A DNA stretch of 64,000 bases, from contig NZ_ARVX01000001.1 of NCBI RefSeq assembly GCF_000384375.1, forward strand, positions 992,001 to 1,056,000, given 5' to 3'. The position numbers were made by a program, and so were the translations under genes. Shown here piece after piece: positions 18,308-27,734 of the stretch. The DNA is from Methylotenera versatilis 79 (lineage in GTDB: Bacteria > Pseudomonadota > Gammaproteobacteria > Burkholderiales > Methylophilaceae). Each line of letters opens with the position of its first letter. Position 1 is the first letter of the stretch. The notes under the pieces were generated by a model. That model searched no databases. It saw nothing but the letters and a program-made list of their open reading frames with translations, and had not been told where the DNA came from.

Positions 18308-19042
18308 ATGCAAATCAAAACGGATATTGTTGATTTAAATACACCAACTGGCGTGATGCGCACTTATGTGCACCGCCCAATTCACAGCAAAAAAGTCCCT
18401 GCAATTTTGTTTTACTCTGAAATTTTCCAGCAAACTGGGCCAATTGAGCGTGCGGCGCGATTTATGGCTGGTCAAGGCTATGCAGTATTGGTGCCTGAAG
18501 TTTTTCATGAACTTAACCCGATTGGCACTATCCTAGGTTATGACGATGCAGGTCGCGATAAGGGAAATGCAGATAAATCTGCCAAAGATGTGCAAGGTTA
18601 CGATACTGATAATCGCGCCATGATTGAATATTTAAATACGCAAGATTGGTACGACGGCAATTTAGGCGCAATGGGTTTCTGTATCGGCGGACATTTGGCG
18701 TTCCGCGCGGCATTGCAACCAGAAGTGAAAGCGACGGCCTGTTTTTATGCCACAGATTTACACACAAACATCATCCCGAATAAGCCGAATCAGCACAGCA
18801 TGGATAGACTTGCGGATATTAAAGGCGAGTTGATGATGATTTGGGGCAAGCAAGATAACCACATCCCGACTGCAGGGCGTGTATTGGTGAATCAAAAATT
18901 ATCAGAAGCCAATTTAAGTTTTACATGGCACGAATTCAATGGCCAGCACGCATTCATGCGCGACGAAGGTGAACGTTATGACCCGCAATTGGCCATGACA
19001 GGTTATCAATTAGCCATACAAATGTTTGGCAATGTTTTATAA
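18308..19042 (+). CDS. dienelactone hydrolase family protein
   Basis: A 244-residue alpha/beta hydrolase of the DLH family. The nucleophile is cysteine in GAMGFCIGGH, with D in WGKQDNHIP and H in NGQHAFMRD. It hydrolyses dienelactones or related small lactones/esters in the cytoplasm; outside aromatic pathways the true substrate is often unknown, and no aromatic catabolic genes are adjacent. Monocistronic, divergent from the protease pair. Confidence 0.9.
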   Translation: MQIKTDIVDLNTPTGVMRTYVHRPIHSKKVPAILFYSEIFQQTGPIERAARFMAGQGYAVLVPEVFHELNPIGTILGYDDAGRDKGNADKSAKDVQGYDTDNRAMIEYLNTQDWYDGNLGAMGFCIGGHLAFRAALQPEVKATACFYATDLHTNIIPNKPNQHSMDRLADIKGELMMIWGKQDNHIPTAGRVLVNQKLSEANLSFTWHEFNGQHAFMRDEGERYDPQLAMTGYQLAIQMFGNVL

Positions 19043-19270
19043 GTTTTTAAGTTTTGGCGCAACGAGGCGTTAGAATTTTTTGTAGTAAAAGTTGTGTTAA
19101 GTAAAAGTAGCAAATTAAAAAATCTTCTACTAGTCGGACAAATTGAATAAACGAGTCAGTTTAATTAGTTAGTGCTCCGCTAGTTAAAGAGTTTATTTGG
19201 AACGATAGCCACAAGCTGCTCGTTTCTTTTTTAGTTTAAATTACCCATTTAATTAATTTTTGAGAATGAT

Positions 19271-20788
19271 ATGACCACCACAAAAAACGCTGATATTGGC
19301 CTAGTTGGCCTTGCTGTTATGGGCCAAAATCTTGCCCTAAATATTGCTGATCACGGCTACACCATTGCGGTTTATAACCGCGACCCTAAAAAAATGCTGA
19401 ACTTTGTAGAAGAATGCAAAAAAAATGAGCCCTCACATGAGAATGTCGTGGGTCATGCAGATTTAGCTTCTTTCGTATTAAGCATCAAACGCCCACGCAA
19501 AATTATTTTATTGGTTAAAGCCGGTAGCGCGACCGATGTAACGATTAACGCATTATTGCCTTTCTTAGAGCAAGGCGACATCATCATTGATGGCGGCAAC
19601 TCCTTATGGACAGACACGATCCGTCGCGAAAAAGAGTTGGTTGCTAAAGGCATCGAATTTATCGGCTCTGGCGTATCAGGCGGCGAAACTGGCGCACGTT
19701 TTGGCCCATCATTAATGCCATCAGGCACACGCAAAGCATGGTCTAGCTTAGAACCAATCTGGCGCGATATCGCAGCCAAAGTTGACGCAGTTACAGGCGA
19801 GCCATTAGAAGGTGGCGCACCAGGTAAGCCAGTTGAAGGCGGTTTTTCATGTGCAGAATATATCGGCCCAGACGGTGCTGGTCACTACGTAAAAATGGTG
19901 CACAACGGTATTGAATATATCGATATGCAATTGATTTGCGAAGCTTACTGGTTGATGAAAAATCTACTTGGTATGCCTGCTGATGAAATTGGTAAAGTAT
20001 TTGCCGAGTGGAATAAAGGTGAACTATCAAGTTTCTTGATTGAAATTACTGCGGATATCTTGCAACAAAAAGACCCTGCAGGTAAAGGCTTCTTGGTAGA
20101 CCAAATTCTGGATACAGCTGGTCAAAAAGGTACTGGTCAGTGGACTGCTGCGAATGCGCTTGAGCTTGGCGCACCAGCTAACGCGATTGCAGCAGCAGTG
20201 TATGCGCGTGCATTATCAAGCTTAAAAGAAGAGCGTGTTGAAGCAAGCAAAATCTTAAAAGGCCCAGTGCTTGTTAAACAAACAGATAAAGCAGCGATTA
20301 TTGAAGCGATTAAAAACGCGTTATATTGTTCAAAAATATGCGCTTATGCGCAAGGTTTTCAATTGATGGACAAGGCACAAGTGGCTTACAACTGGAAACT
20401 GAATTTTGGTGAAATTTCACAAATTTGGCGCGGTGGTTGTATCATTCGCGCACGTTTCCTGCAAAAAATCACTGATGCTTATGCATTGAATTCACGCTTG
20501 AAAAACTTGATGTTAGATCCGTATTTCACCAACTCAATGAATGATGGCCAAGAAGGTTGGCGCAAAGTGATTGCGCTAGCAGTCACCAACGGCATTCCAG
20601 CACAAGGCTTTGCGGCAGCTTTAGCTTATTACGATGGTTATCGCAGTGCAGATTTGCCTGCAAACCTATTGCAAGGTCAGCGTGATTTCTTTGGCGCACA
20701 TACTTATGAGCGTAAAGATCAACCGCGCGGTCAGTTCTATCACTTAGATTGGCCAGAAGCAGGCCGTCCACAATTAGCGATTGAGTAA
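19271..20788 (+). CDS. gnd: 6-phosphogluconate dehydrogenase (decarboxylating)
   Basis: A 505-residue enzyme of the long 6PGDH form. It shows the nucleotide motif [17 protein letters not shown], the substrate loop [20 protein letters not shown], and the C-terminal signature [13 protein letters not shown]. It converts 6-phosphogluconate to ribulose-5-phosphate with CO2 release, making NADPH; in methylotrophs this is a step of the dissimilatory RuMP cycle that oxidises formaldehyde. No other cycle gene is adjacent. A hairpin at 20820-20843 follows. Confidence 0.95.
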   Translation: MTTTKNADIGLVGLAVMGQNLALNIADHGYTIAVYNRDPKKMLNFVEECKKNEPSHENVVGHADLASFVLSIKRPRKIILLVKAGSATDVTINALLPFLEQGDIIIDGGNSLWTDTIRREKELVAKGIEFIGSGVSGGETGARFGPSLMPSGTRKAWSSLEPIWRDIAAKVDAVTGEPLEGGAPGKPVEGGFSCAEYIGPDGAGHYVKMVHNGIEYIDMQLICEAYWLMKNLLGMPADEIGKVFAEWNKGELSSFLIEITADILQQKDPAGKGFLVDQILDTAGQKGTGQWTAANALELGAPANAIAAAVYARALSSLKEERVEASKILKGPVLVKQTDKAAIIEAIKNALYCSKICAYAQGFQLMDKAQVAYNWKLNFGEISQIWRGGCIIRARFLQKITDAYALNSRLKNLMLDPYFTNSMNDGQEGWRKVIALAVTNGIPAQGFAAALAYYDGYRSADLPANLLQGQRDFFGAHTYERKDQPRGQFYHLDWPEAGRPQLAIE

Positions 20789-20819
20789 TTGTTAATGGCG
20801 TTGTAAACAAATGCAGATG

Positions 20820-20843
20820 ATGGGTTGCTGTAAAGCGACCCAT
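20820..20843 (+). terminator. hairpin after gnd
   Basis: ATGGGTTGC pairs with GCGACCCAT around a short loop, 31 bp after the gnd stop. The U-run is weak, so termination efficiency is uncertain. Confidence 0.5.
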
Positions 20844-20911
20844 TAGTCTGATGTGTTTCTGAGATTTACAACGGTTTTTTTACTGCTGAACTTTAATATT
20901 GTTTTAAAGCG

Positions 20912-21103
20912 TTATACGCAATCACTGTAAGCTTCTAAAAGTCTTTTCATATTTCTAGGTTTTTGTAAGCTTAAGATATTGGTTTCTTGTACTTTAGCTT
21001 TATCGGATTTTTGATTCAGGGACGGTTCGTAAATTTCATTAGTCAGATGTGGTTTTAAGGCCAGACTTGGTAGTGAAACAGGTTTTACATTTAACGCTTG
21101 CAT
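20912..21103 (-). CDS. small hypothetical protein (63 aa)
   Basis: A 63-residue reading frame, Leu/Lys/Ser-rich with the segments SLPSLALKPHL and NILSLQKPRNMKRLLEA. AAAAGGAAAACC precedes the ATG. No family recognised. A perfect 9-bp hairpin (21130-21152) lies in its upstream region. The ribosome site and lack of overlap with other genes favour a real gene, but the evidence is modest. Confidence 0.45.
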   Translation of the reverse strand: MQALNVKPVSLPSLALKPHLTNEIYEPSLNQKSDKAKVQETNILSLQKPRNMKRLLEAYSDCV

Positions 21104-21129
21104 CTTGGTTTTCCTTTTGGGATTTAAAA

Positions 21130-21152
21130 CAACAGAAATTTTGTTTCTGTTG
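21130..21152. promoter_or_regulatory. perfect 9-bp hairpin upstream of the small gene
   Basis: CAACAGAAA (21130-21138) and TTTCTGTTG (21144-21152) form a perfect stem around TTTTG, 27 bp before the start at 21103. It could be an operator or a 5'-leader hairpin. A looser dyad ATTCAC...GTGAAT lies close by at about 21180-21207. Confidence 0.35.
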
Positions 21153-21383
21153 CATATGAAAACAATTTATCAAAAAAATTCACTCAGTTGGTATATTGGG
21201 TGAATAAATCAATAAAATCATGACTATTTTGTGGTTAACGCGCAAAAGTTGTTATGGAATACAAGTTTTTGCGGAATAACAAAATAATTTTTCACTATTA
21301 CAGCGTAAAAATATTGCAGAAATAAGACATGCTGAATATATAAATTGAATATATTTAAGGTTAATGTTTGAAATTGGGTAATC

Positions 21384-21587
21384 ATGAATATTTTGATTAA
21401 TGGTAATGCTAGGGTTTTTGACGTTGCTGAATTGACAGTTGCATCATTGGTTGTCGTGTTAGATTTAACAGGCAAGCGTTTGGCGATAGAGCGAAACGGT
21501 GAAATCGTGCCACGTAGTCAATTTGCTGATGTACATTTGCAAGATGGTGATAAGCTGGAAATCGTTGGTGCTGTCGGTGGTGGTTAA
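21384..21587 (+). CDS. thiS: thiamine sulfur-carrier protein ThiS
   Basis: A 67-residue ubiquitin-like protein ending AVGGG, the Gly-Gly tail that becomes a thiocarboxylate. GDKLEIVGAVGGG matches ThiS. It donates sulfur to ThiG for the thiazole ring of thiamine. thiG follows 135 bp downstream on the same strand. I found no TPP riboswitch motif (no CTGAGA or ACCTGA box) in 21104-21383. Confidence 0.9.
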   Translation: MNILINGNARVFDVAELTVASLVVVLDLTGKRLAIERNGEIVPRSQFADVHLQDGDKLEIVGAVGGG

Positions 21588-21722
21588 CTTCAGCTTAATA
21601 TCCAATACTTAACACTCAAAACTTAACAATAAATACGGTTAAGTAAACAAGTGATTATATTTTTAGCACATTCGCACAGCATAAATTCACATTCAATAAA
21701 GTTAGATTAGACTAAGTTAAAT

Positions 21723-22511
21723 ATGACAGAACAACTCATTATTGCAGGTAAACCTTACCACTCACGTTTGTTGGTTGGCACGGGTAAGTACAAAGATTTT
21801 ACCGAAACGCGTGCAGCGATTGACGCGAGTGGTGCGCAAATCGTCACGGTGGCGATTCGACGTACCAATATTGGCCAAACTGTAGGCGAGCCATCTTTAT
21901 TAGAGTATTTGCCGCCAGAAGAATTTACTTATTTGCCCAATACTGCCGGTTGTTATTCAGCAGACGATGCGGTGCGCACCTTGCGTTTGGCGCGCGAGTT
22001 ATTAGATGGTCACAAATTGGTGAAATTAGAAGTGTTAGGTGACCCTAATACGCTATACCCAAATGTGATTGAAACCATTTCCGCCGCAAAAGTATTAGTA
22101 AAAGATGGTTTTGATGTGATGGTTTATACTTCTGATGACCCGATTATTGCCAAACAACTAGAGGATATCGGCTGTTGCGCGGTGATGCCGTTGGCTTCAT
22201 TAATCGGTTCTGGTATGGGCATTTTAAATCCATGGAATCTGCAGATTATCATTGAAAATGCCAAAATCCCTGTATTAGTAGATGCTGGTGTCGGTAGTGC
22301 TGCCGATGCTGCAATCGCGATGGAGCTTGGTTGTGCGGGTGTTTTAATGAATACCGCAATTGCCGCGGCGCGCGACCCTGTGATGATGGCAGGCGCGATG
22401 AAGAAAGCGATTGAAGCAGGTCGCGAATCTTTTCTTGCGGGTAGAATGCCTAAAAAGCTCTATTCGGCTAGCCCAAGTTCACCTACATCCGGTTTGATTC
22501 AGCAGGCTTAG
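21723..22511 (+). CDS. thiG: thiazole synthase ThiG
   Basis: A 262-residue TIM barrel. The catalytic lysine lies in [11 protein letters not shown], with phosphate-binding loops GSGMGI and [21 protein letters not shown]; the C-terminal [17 protein letters not shown] is typical. It condenses deoxyxylulose phosphate, dehydroglycine and ThiS thiocarboxylate into the thiazole phosphate. Part of a thiS-thiG-apaG-mltA run; apaG starts 11 bp after its stop. Confidence 0.95.
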   Translation: MTEQLIIAGKPYHSRLLVGTGKYKDFTETRAAIDASGAQIVTVAIRRTNIGQTVGEPSLLEYLPPEEFTYLPNTAGCYSADDAVRTLRLARELLDGHKLVKLEVLGDPNTLYPNVIETISAAKVLVKDGFDVMVYTSDDPIIAKQLEDIGCCAVMPLASLIGSGMGILNPWNLQIIIENAKIPVLVDAGVGSAADAAIAMELGCAGVLMNTAIAAARDPVMMAGAMKKAIEAGRESFLAGRMPKKLYSASPSSPTSGLIQQA

Positions 22512-22522
22512 TTAATAAAAAT

Positions 22523-22906
22523 ATGACCACACAAAGCCATTACGCATTTTCTGTTTCTGTACAAACGGCTTATTTGCCCGATCAATCGAGTGTCGAAGAA
22601 AGCCGATTTGCTTTTGCTTACACTGTGACGATTACCAATGTTGGTAATGTTGCAGCACAGTTAATTAGCCGCCATTGGGTGATTACCGATGCCAATGCAG
22701 CAGTACAGGAAGTAAAAGGTTTAGGTGTTATTGGTGCGCAGCCCTTATTAAAACCCAATGAAAGTTTTGAATATACCAGCGGCACCATGTTAAATACGCA
22801 AGAAGGTGAAATGCACGGTACCTATTTGATGGTAGCCGTTGATGGCACCCAGTTTGAGGCGGTTATTGAGCCATTCGTATTATCTCAGCCACGAGTGCTT
22901 CATTAA
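22523..22906 (+). CDS. apaG: ApaG family protein
   Basis: A 127-residue protein with the ApaG beta-sandwich signature: FAYTVTITNVG, LISRHWVITDANA, VKGLGVIGAQPLLKPNESFEYTSG, and MHGTYLM. Linked in other bacteria to magnesium/cobalt efflux and dinucleotide levels; the biochemical role is unsettled. Lies between thiG and mltA, all close and on one strand. Confidence 0.93.
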   Translation: MTTQSHYAFSVSVQTAYLPDQSSVEESRFAFAYTVTITNVGNVAAQLISRHWVITDANAAVQEVKGLGVIGAQPLLKPNESFEYTSGTMLNTQEGEMHGTYLMVAVDGTQFEAVIEPFVLSQPRVLH

Positions 22907-22919
22907 GCAGATTAAGTTG

Positions 22920-24182
22920 ATGCAACGCTTATTCATCATCATTTTATTGGCCTTGTTAACGGTTTCTTGTGGCCAAAAAAATACTAAGCCAGCGGTTGTA
23001 AAACCTAGTGCGCCAGAACAAATACCAAGTCAAGTGCCAATTCAATTGCCGTCAGGCACACAATTGCCCGATAACAACTCACCAGAAGTTAAGCCAGATA
23101 GTAAGGCTGTGCCAGATTACAGTCTGCTTAAACCGGCAAAATGGGAAGATGTTGATGGTTTGCTGGAAGATGATTTAAGCGGAGCTTGGAGCGCTTGGCT
23201 GCAAAGTTGCAGTACATTAAAGAATAAGCCGCAATGGCAATCAGCTTGCAATGCAGCCAAAACACTTTCAAAACCCAATAGCGCAAGCATTATTGAATAT
23301 TTAACAGCGCAGTTTGATGTTTATACGGCGACTAATTTAGATGGCAGCAATACAGGCTTGGTGACTGGTTATTATGAACCTTTGCTGCAAGGTAGCCGCA
23401 AGCAATCCGCTCAATATCCTTATCCATTGTACAAACAGCCAAACGATATTGTCACGGTAGAATTAGCCGATATCTATCCAGAACTTAAGTACAAACGCAT
23501 ACGTGGCAAACTAGTAGAAACCAAACAAGGCGGAAAAAAACTAATACCGTATATGACGCGTGCAGAAATTGAGGCCAGTCCATCGCCATTAGCAGGCAGC
23601 GAAATTATATGGATTAACGATATTATTGATGTGTTTTTCTTGCAGATTCAAGGTTCTGGTTTGGTTAATCTAGATAACGGCAAACAAGTGCATGTCGGCT
23701 ATGCGGATCAAAATGGCCATCCTTATAACTCGATTGGGCGTTTATTGATTGAGCGCGGTGAATTAACGGCTGATCAAGCATCCATGCAAGGTATTAAAAA
23801 TTGGGCGCGCAATAATCTAGATAAGTTACGTGATTTACTTAATAGTAATCCAAGTTATGTTTTTTTTAGAGAGTTACCCGCGAACTTGCCAGGTCCATTG
23901 GGTGCGCTTGGCGTGCCAATTACGGCAGAACGCAGTGTGGCGATAGATCCAAAATACGTGCCTTTGGGTGCGCCAATATTCTTATCTGCAACTCAACCTA
24001 ATAGTGTGAAACCATTAAAACGTTTGATGATGGCACAAGATACAGGCGGCGCGATTAAAGGTGGCGTACGTGCTGATTACTTTTGGGGCGCGGGCGATAA
24101 TGCTGGTAAGCAAGCTGGTGCGATGAAGCAGTCAGGTAAGATTTGGGTGTTTTTACCTAAAGGCTTTGTAGTGCCTAAATAA
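22920..24182 (+). CDS. mltA: membrane-bound lytic murein transglycosylase A (lipoprotein)
   Basis: About 420 residues. The ATG at 22920, 13 bp after the apaG stop, opens a lipoprotein signal (MQRLFIIILLALLTVSC) with the modified cysteine in VSCGQ; the open frame reaches further up inside apaG but that part is not expected to be used. Then the MltA domain (TGYYEPLLQGSR, IWINDIIDVFFLQIQGSG) and the 3D domain with its aspartates (AQDTGGAIKGGVRADYFWG). It cleaves peptidoglycan glycan strands at the outer membrane. Confidence 0.93.
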   Translation: MQRLFIIILLALLTVSCGQKNTKPAVVKPSAPEQIPSQVPIQLPSGTQLPDNNSPEVKPDSKAVPDYSLLKPAKWEDVDGLLEDDLSGAWSAWLQSCSTLKNKPQWQSACNAAKTLSKPNSASIIEYLTAQFDVYTATNLDGSNTGLVTGYYEPLLQGSRKQSAQYPYPLYKQPNDIVTVELADIYPELKYKRIRGKLVETKQGGKKLIPYMTRAEIEASPSPLAGSEIIWINDIIDVFFLQIQGSGLVNLDNGKQVHVGYADQNGHPYNSIGRLLIERGELTADQASMQGIKNWARNNLDKLRDLLNSNPSYVFFRELPANLPGPLGALGVPITAERSVAIDPKYVPLGAPIFLSATQPNSVKPLKRLMMAQDTGGAIKGGVRADYFWGAGDNAGKQAGAMKQSGKIWVFLPKGFVVPK

Positions 24183-24229
24183 TTGATTAGTTTAAACAAA
24201 TAAGACTAATAAATTTTAATTTCACACAG

Positions 24230-25039
24230 TTAACTCCAAACATAAGTATCCATCGCCAAAATGCCATACGTGATTTCTGGCTGATAGCGAATTGGCTTAC
24301 CTTTTGCAGCACCTAATGCCACAAACAGCGGCAAAATATGGTCTTCTGATGGATGCGCTTGTTGGCCAAATTGGCTTTGAGTGCGATAGTTTATTAAGCT
24401 ATCTATATCGTTAAGTGCAATTCTTTCGCCCATCCAATCGGCAAATTTTGCAACGTAATCTAAAGCTTCTACATCAATTTTCGTGCTAAAAAAATCCTGT
24501 AAATTGTGCGTAATCGCGCCACTGCAAATAATCATGATGTTGTCATTTTGCAGCGCGCTGATTGTTCGACCTAAAGCGTAATGCGCGCTAGGTGCTTGTA
24601 ATCTTTGTTCTGCTAAGTTTTGATTAGTCAGGTTTTTTGAGGGCTGACTTTGAATGGAAAGTTGCACCACTGGAATATCCGCATCTGGAAACATTAACTT
24701 CAGCGGCACCCAAGCGCCGTGGTCTAAACCGCGACTCTCCTGCTGGATTACGATGCCTGCATTCTCAAGTAAACGCGCTGTTTTATCTGCCAACATTGGC
24801 GAGCCGTTAGCTGGATATTGAATGTCATACATGGCTTTTGGGAAGCCGCCGAAATCATGGATTGTTTCGGGTTTAATCGCGTTACTCACTTTGGCAGTCG
24901 GCGTATCCCAATGTGCAGAAACTACTAAAATAGCATCTGGACGCGGTAATGTTACGCCTAATGTTGATAGTAGTTTGCCAGTTTCACCAGACTCAATCGC
25001 TAAAGTGGGTGCGCCGTGGGAAATAAACAATGTAGTCAT
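24230..25039 (-). CDS. DODA-type extradiol ring-opening dioxygenase (YgiD-like)
   Basis: A 269-residue protein of the LigB/DODA class III dioxygenases: FISHGAPTLAIE, VVSAHWDTP, LDHGAWVPLKLMFPDADIPVVQLS, and the C-terminal PSEDHILPLFVALGAAKG. Metal-ligand histidines sit in SHG, SAHW and EDH segments. It would open catechol-like rings; E. coli YgiD cleaves L-DOPA. Physiological substrate unknown. Convergent with mltA. Confidence 0.88.
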   Translation of the reverse strand: MTTLFISHGAPTLAIESGETGKLLSTLGVTLPRPDAILVVSAHWDTPTAKVSNAIKPETIHDFGGFPKAMYDIQYPANGSPMLADKTARLLENAGIVIQQESRGLDHGAWVPLKLMFPDADIPVVQLSIQSQPSKNLTNQNLAEQRLQAPSAHYALGRTISALQNDNIMIICSGAITHNLQDFFSTKIDVEALDYVAKFADWMGERIALNDIDSLINYRTQSQFGQQAHPSEDHILPLFVALGAAKGKPIRYQPEITYGILAMDTYVWS

Positions 25040-25192
25040 AATAAGGTGGTCATGTTTGTTTAGATATTTGCTTAGTTTTAATATTCAATAATAACTGTAA
25101 AAATTCATCATTACATTTTAGCGCTGACTTTACTAGCAGAAATATAAACGACATCAATCTAAGAAAAATTCTTTTTGTATAAAGCGCAGGCA

Positions 25193-25222
25193 ATAAAAAA
25201 GGGCGCTTAAAGCACCCTTTTT
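25193..25222 (-). terminator. Rho-independent terminator of pqqA
   Basis: On the minus strand, GGGTGC-TTTAA-GCGCCC followed by a run of T begins 18 bp after the pqqA stop. It should end the transcript before any downstream gene. Confidence 0.8.
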
Positions 25223-25239
25223 ATAATCTGAACAAAAAA

Positions 25240-25311
25240 TTATTTATTCATTACGTACATTGTTACTTCGAAACCGAAACGCATTTCAGTAGCAGCTGGT
25301 GTTGTCCACAT
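25240..25311 (-). CDS. pqqA: PQQ precursor peptide PqqA (orphan)
   Basis: A 23-codon gene. The product starts MWTTPAATEMRFGFEVTMYV and holds the E15-x3-Y19 pair that PqqE/PqqD cross-link to build pyrroloquinoline quinone, the cofactor of methanol dehydrogenase. A strong AAGGAGAA site precedes the ATG. No pqqBCDE follows; a terminator does. Methylotrophs are known to keep extra pqqA copies away from the main cluster, so this is probably a supply copy, expressed alone. Confidence 0.95.
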   Translation of the reverse strand: MWTTPAATEMRFGFEVTMYVMNK

Positions 25312-25457
25312 AATAATTCTCCTTTGGTTTAAATTTCTAAGTCTAATTCGTCTGCTTTCACAACTGCATAACGTAAAGTTATATTACGCTTAGCCAAAAA
25401 TTAAACGCTATCTAAACCGCGTAAAAGCATCTCATGATTATCATGAGATTCCATTGC

Positions 25458-27734
25458 TTAAGTATTTCCCTTTATGCGCTTCATCAGGCGTTTAATGCCT
25501 TTGCGCCCAATTGTGCGTTTTAATGAAACTTTAAAATCGTATAATTGAAATTGTAAACGATGCTGCCAAGTAAATTGCATGCCAGAAAGTCCTAGATAAA
25601 TCTGCATAAAACGTACACGTCCTGCCCAATGCAGTTTGTGACAGGCACGCGTCAAGTCGGCGATTCTCAATTTAAGCGCAATGCCATGGTTATAGCTGTG
25701 GATGCGTGCGGTATCGATTAATGAAAAACTTAACTGTGGATGACTTAACCCATTTTTTTGGACAATATTCACCAGAATATTGCCGCCAGATAAATCTCTA
25801 AAATGCACGCCACGGCTGTGCATGGCGTGACAATAAATAGCCAACTGCGTATAAACCATTTCAGGCTTTAAGCCATGAAAATCAAACTCACCTCTAGAAT
25901 AAGCAGCAAAAATCTGTCCAATATTGGCATCGGCAGGCACAAACTCACACAGATAAAAGTTTTGCTTCAATGTGGTATCGCCCAATTTTTCAAAATAAGC
26001 CACTGGTTGCGCCGTACTAATACCGCGCCGCATTAATTCCATTGCGCCATTCCAGCTACGTTTGGCTTTGCTCGGTTTAAAGCGATCTAAAAATGCTTTA
26101 TGCGGATACATTTTTACGGGTTGTTTGATGGTTAACTGTTTTGGCGTTGTTTGCGTGTTAGCATTTCCAGGGTCAAATCTAGGATCAGCCACAGCCCAAA
26201 TAGCATTGCGCGCATGACGTAATGCACCGTCTTTATTGGGTACTTGCAAACTATTTGGATGCAATTTTTGTATGATTAATTGCGCATCTTCCCAATTTTT
26301 GGCTAATACCAAACCTTGCCAATCACCGTCTTTAAATTCAACATATTGCAAATCCGCAACGTGCGCATGAATCGCCACATCTTTCGCTAATGTAGGGTTA
26401 CACGTCGCAGGCGCAACATTTTCCCACAGTAAATAGATTGGCGACTCAGTAATTAAGTCTGGTTTTTGCGTCAATACATCACCATCGCGGCTGATTATTT
26501 TTGCGGTTTGCAAAGCATCTGCAGGATAAATTTCACTTAAAGATGCGGCTTTGCCGTTAATTGTCCACGCAGCATGGAAATGTTGAGCATTTTTTTTAAA
26601 ATGGTGAATCTCTAAGCCATTGGCAGTCGCAATCGGTGCGATATATTGCGCGCCTTGTATGAGATTCGCCACTGTTTTTGTGGCATTAAAACTAGGGTGA
26701 TGTTGATAGTTTTTCAGTTCGCCATCGGCATTTTTATAATAAGCAACACGCTCTAAATCGGGATAATCCGCTTCGGTTAGTCCATCAGTTACCAAGCCTT
26801 CCCGCTGACAAATCAGTGCGCCCCAATTGCTGTGCGTCAAGCTGCCAGAAGCCGCCAGTAATAGAAAATAGCGCGCGGCATAATCCGCTTGTTTTTGTAA
26901 GCCATCTGGTAAAAGGCGTTGAATACGATAAATTGCCCAAAATGCGACAGAAGATACAGTGCGATTAACACCAAAATCTTGCCCAATTTTTTGCAGTAAA
27001 CGCGCTTTCTTAATCAGGTTATATTTAAAAACGCGCGCCCATTGATATTTAAATATGCGGTGATCAAAACGCTCTGGCTCAGTCACGCGTTCAACGAATA
27101 AATTGTCGCTGTGGATGTCAGGTAATTGATGCAGATTTTTGAGCGTTTTAAGTAAGCTGATGTTATATAACGGCTCAAAATCTTGAATATTAGGGCCGAT
27201 AAGCGTGATGCCGTGCGCTTTGATTTCAGCATGTGCGATTGCCCACACGCTTAAAAAACCATCTAATGTATAGCCTGCCCAGCGTTTACGGTTAAGTGTG
27301 TTGCCGATTTCAATCGCGCGGATTTGGTCACCAAATGCGCTTAATACTTCTACTAAAAACTGTCGCCAAATAGTTTGTTCAGATGGGCTCTGCATATTTT
27401 TAGCCGCTGCAAACGGTTGTAAAATGTGCAAAGTGATTTCAAGTTTTTCAGCAATCAATCGCCGCAAAAACCGTGCGTTAAAACTGGTTAAGTCGCCATA
27501 AGTAAAATCTAAACGTACGCGCTTAATACCCAGTTTTTGCAGTTGTTCAACAATATAATCATCGGTTGCTGGGTTAGCGTTTGAAGCTACACATACGCCA
27601 ATAAAGTGATTGGGAATAACATGTTGCTCAATAGGTAAATGCCCGTTTTTAATGCGCAAACCGCCGCACAGGATATAAAATAATCCGTCGCGGATGACTT
27701 GGCTGGTGAGCACTGAAGCTTGTTTAGCACTCAT
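25458..27734 (-). CDS. glycosidase-like TIM barrel fused to a WaaP-type kinase domain
   Basis: A 758-residue protein with two parts. Residues about 30-370 resemble a (beta/alpha)8 glycoside hydrolase of the GH39 type (LGIKRVRLDFTYGD, AIEIGNTLNRKRW with a possible acid/base glutamate, GPNIQDFEPLY). Residues about 545-740 are a lipopolysaccharide kinase/WaaP fold: catalytic loop HFRDLSGGNILVN and metal aspartate in LIDTARIH. It may sense or modify an envelope glycan and phosphorylate it. Its start overlaps the sulfatase-family gene at 27731 by 4 bp (ATGA), so they are co-translated. Enzymatic roles are inferred only. Confidence 0.75.
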   Translation of the reverse strand: MSAKQASVLTSQVIRDGLFYILCGGLRIKNGHLPIEQHVIPNHFIGVCVASNANPATDDYIVEQLQKLGIKRVRLDFTYGDLTSFNARFLRRLIAEKLEITLHILQPFAAAKNMQSPSEQTIWRQFLVEVLSAFGDQIRAIEIGNTLNRKRWAGYTLDGFLSVWAIAHAEIKAHGITLIGPNIQDFEPLYNISLLKTLKNLHQLPDIHSDNLFVERVTEPERFDHRIFKYQWARVFKYNLIKKARLLQKIGQDFGVNRTVSSVAFWAIYRIQRLLPDGLQKQADYAARYFLLLAASGSLTHSNWGALICQREGLVTDGLTEADYPDLERVAYYKNADGELKNYQHHPSFNATKTVANLIQGAQYIAPIATANGLEIHHFKKNAQHFHAAWTINGKAASLSEIYPADALQTAKIISRDGDVLTQKPDLITESPIYLLWENVAPATCNPTLAKDVAIHAHVADLQYVEFKDGDWQGLVLAKNWEDAQLIIQKLHPNSLQVPNKDGALRHARNAIWAVADPRFDPGNANTQTTPKQLTIKQPVKMYPHKAFLDRFKPSKAKRSWNGAMELMRRGISTAQPVAYFEKLGDTTLKQNFYLCEFVPADANIGQIFAAYSRGEFDFHGLKPEMVYTQLAIYCHAMHSRGVHFRDLSGGNILVNIVQKNGLSHPQLSFSLIDTARIHSYNHGIALKLRIADLTRACHKLHWAGRVRFMQIYLGLSGMQFTWQHRLQFQLYDFKVSLKRTIGRKGIKRLMKRIKGNT

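Noticed and set aside
21104-21383. TPP riboswitch expected before thiS
   Set aside because: I searched by eye for the CTGAGA and ACCTGA boxes and found neither.
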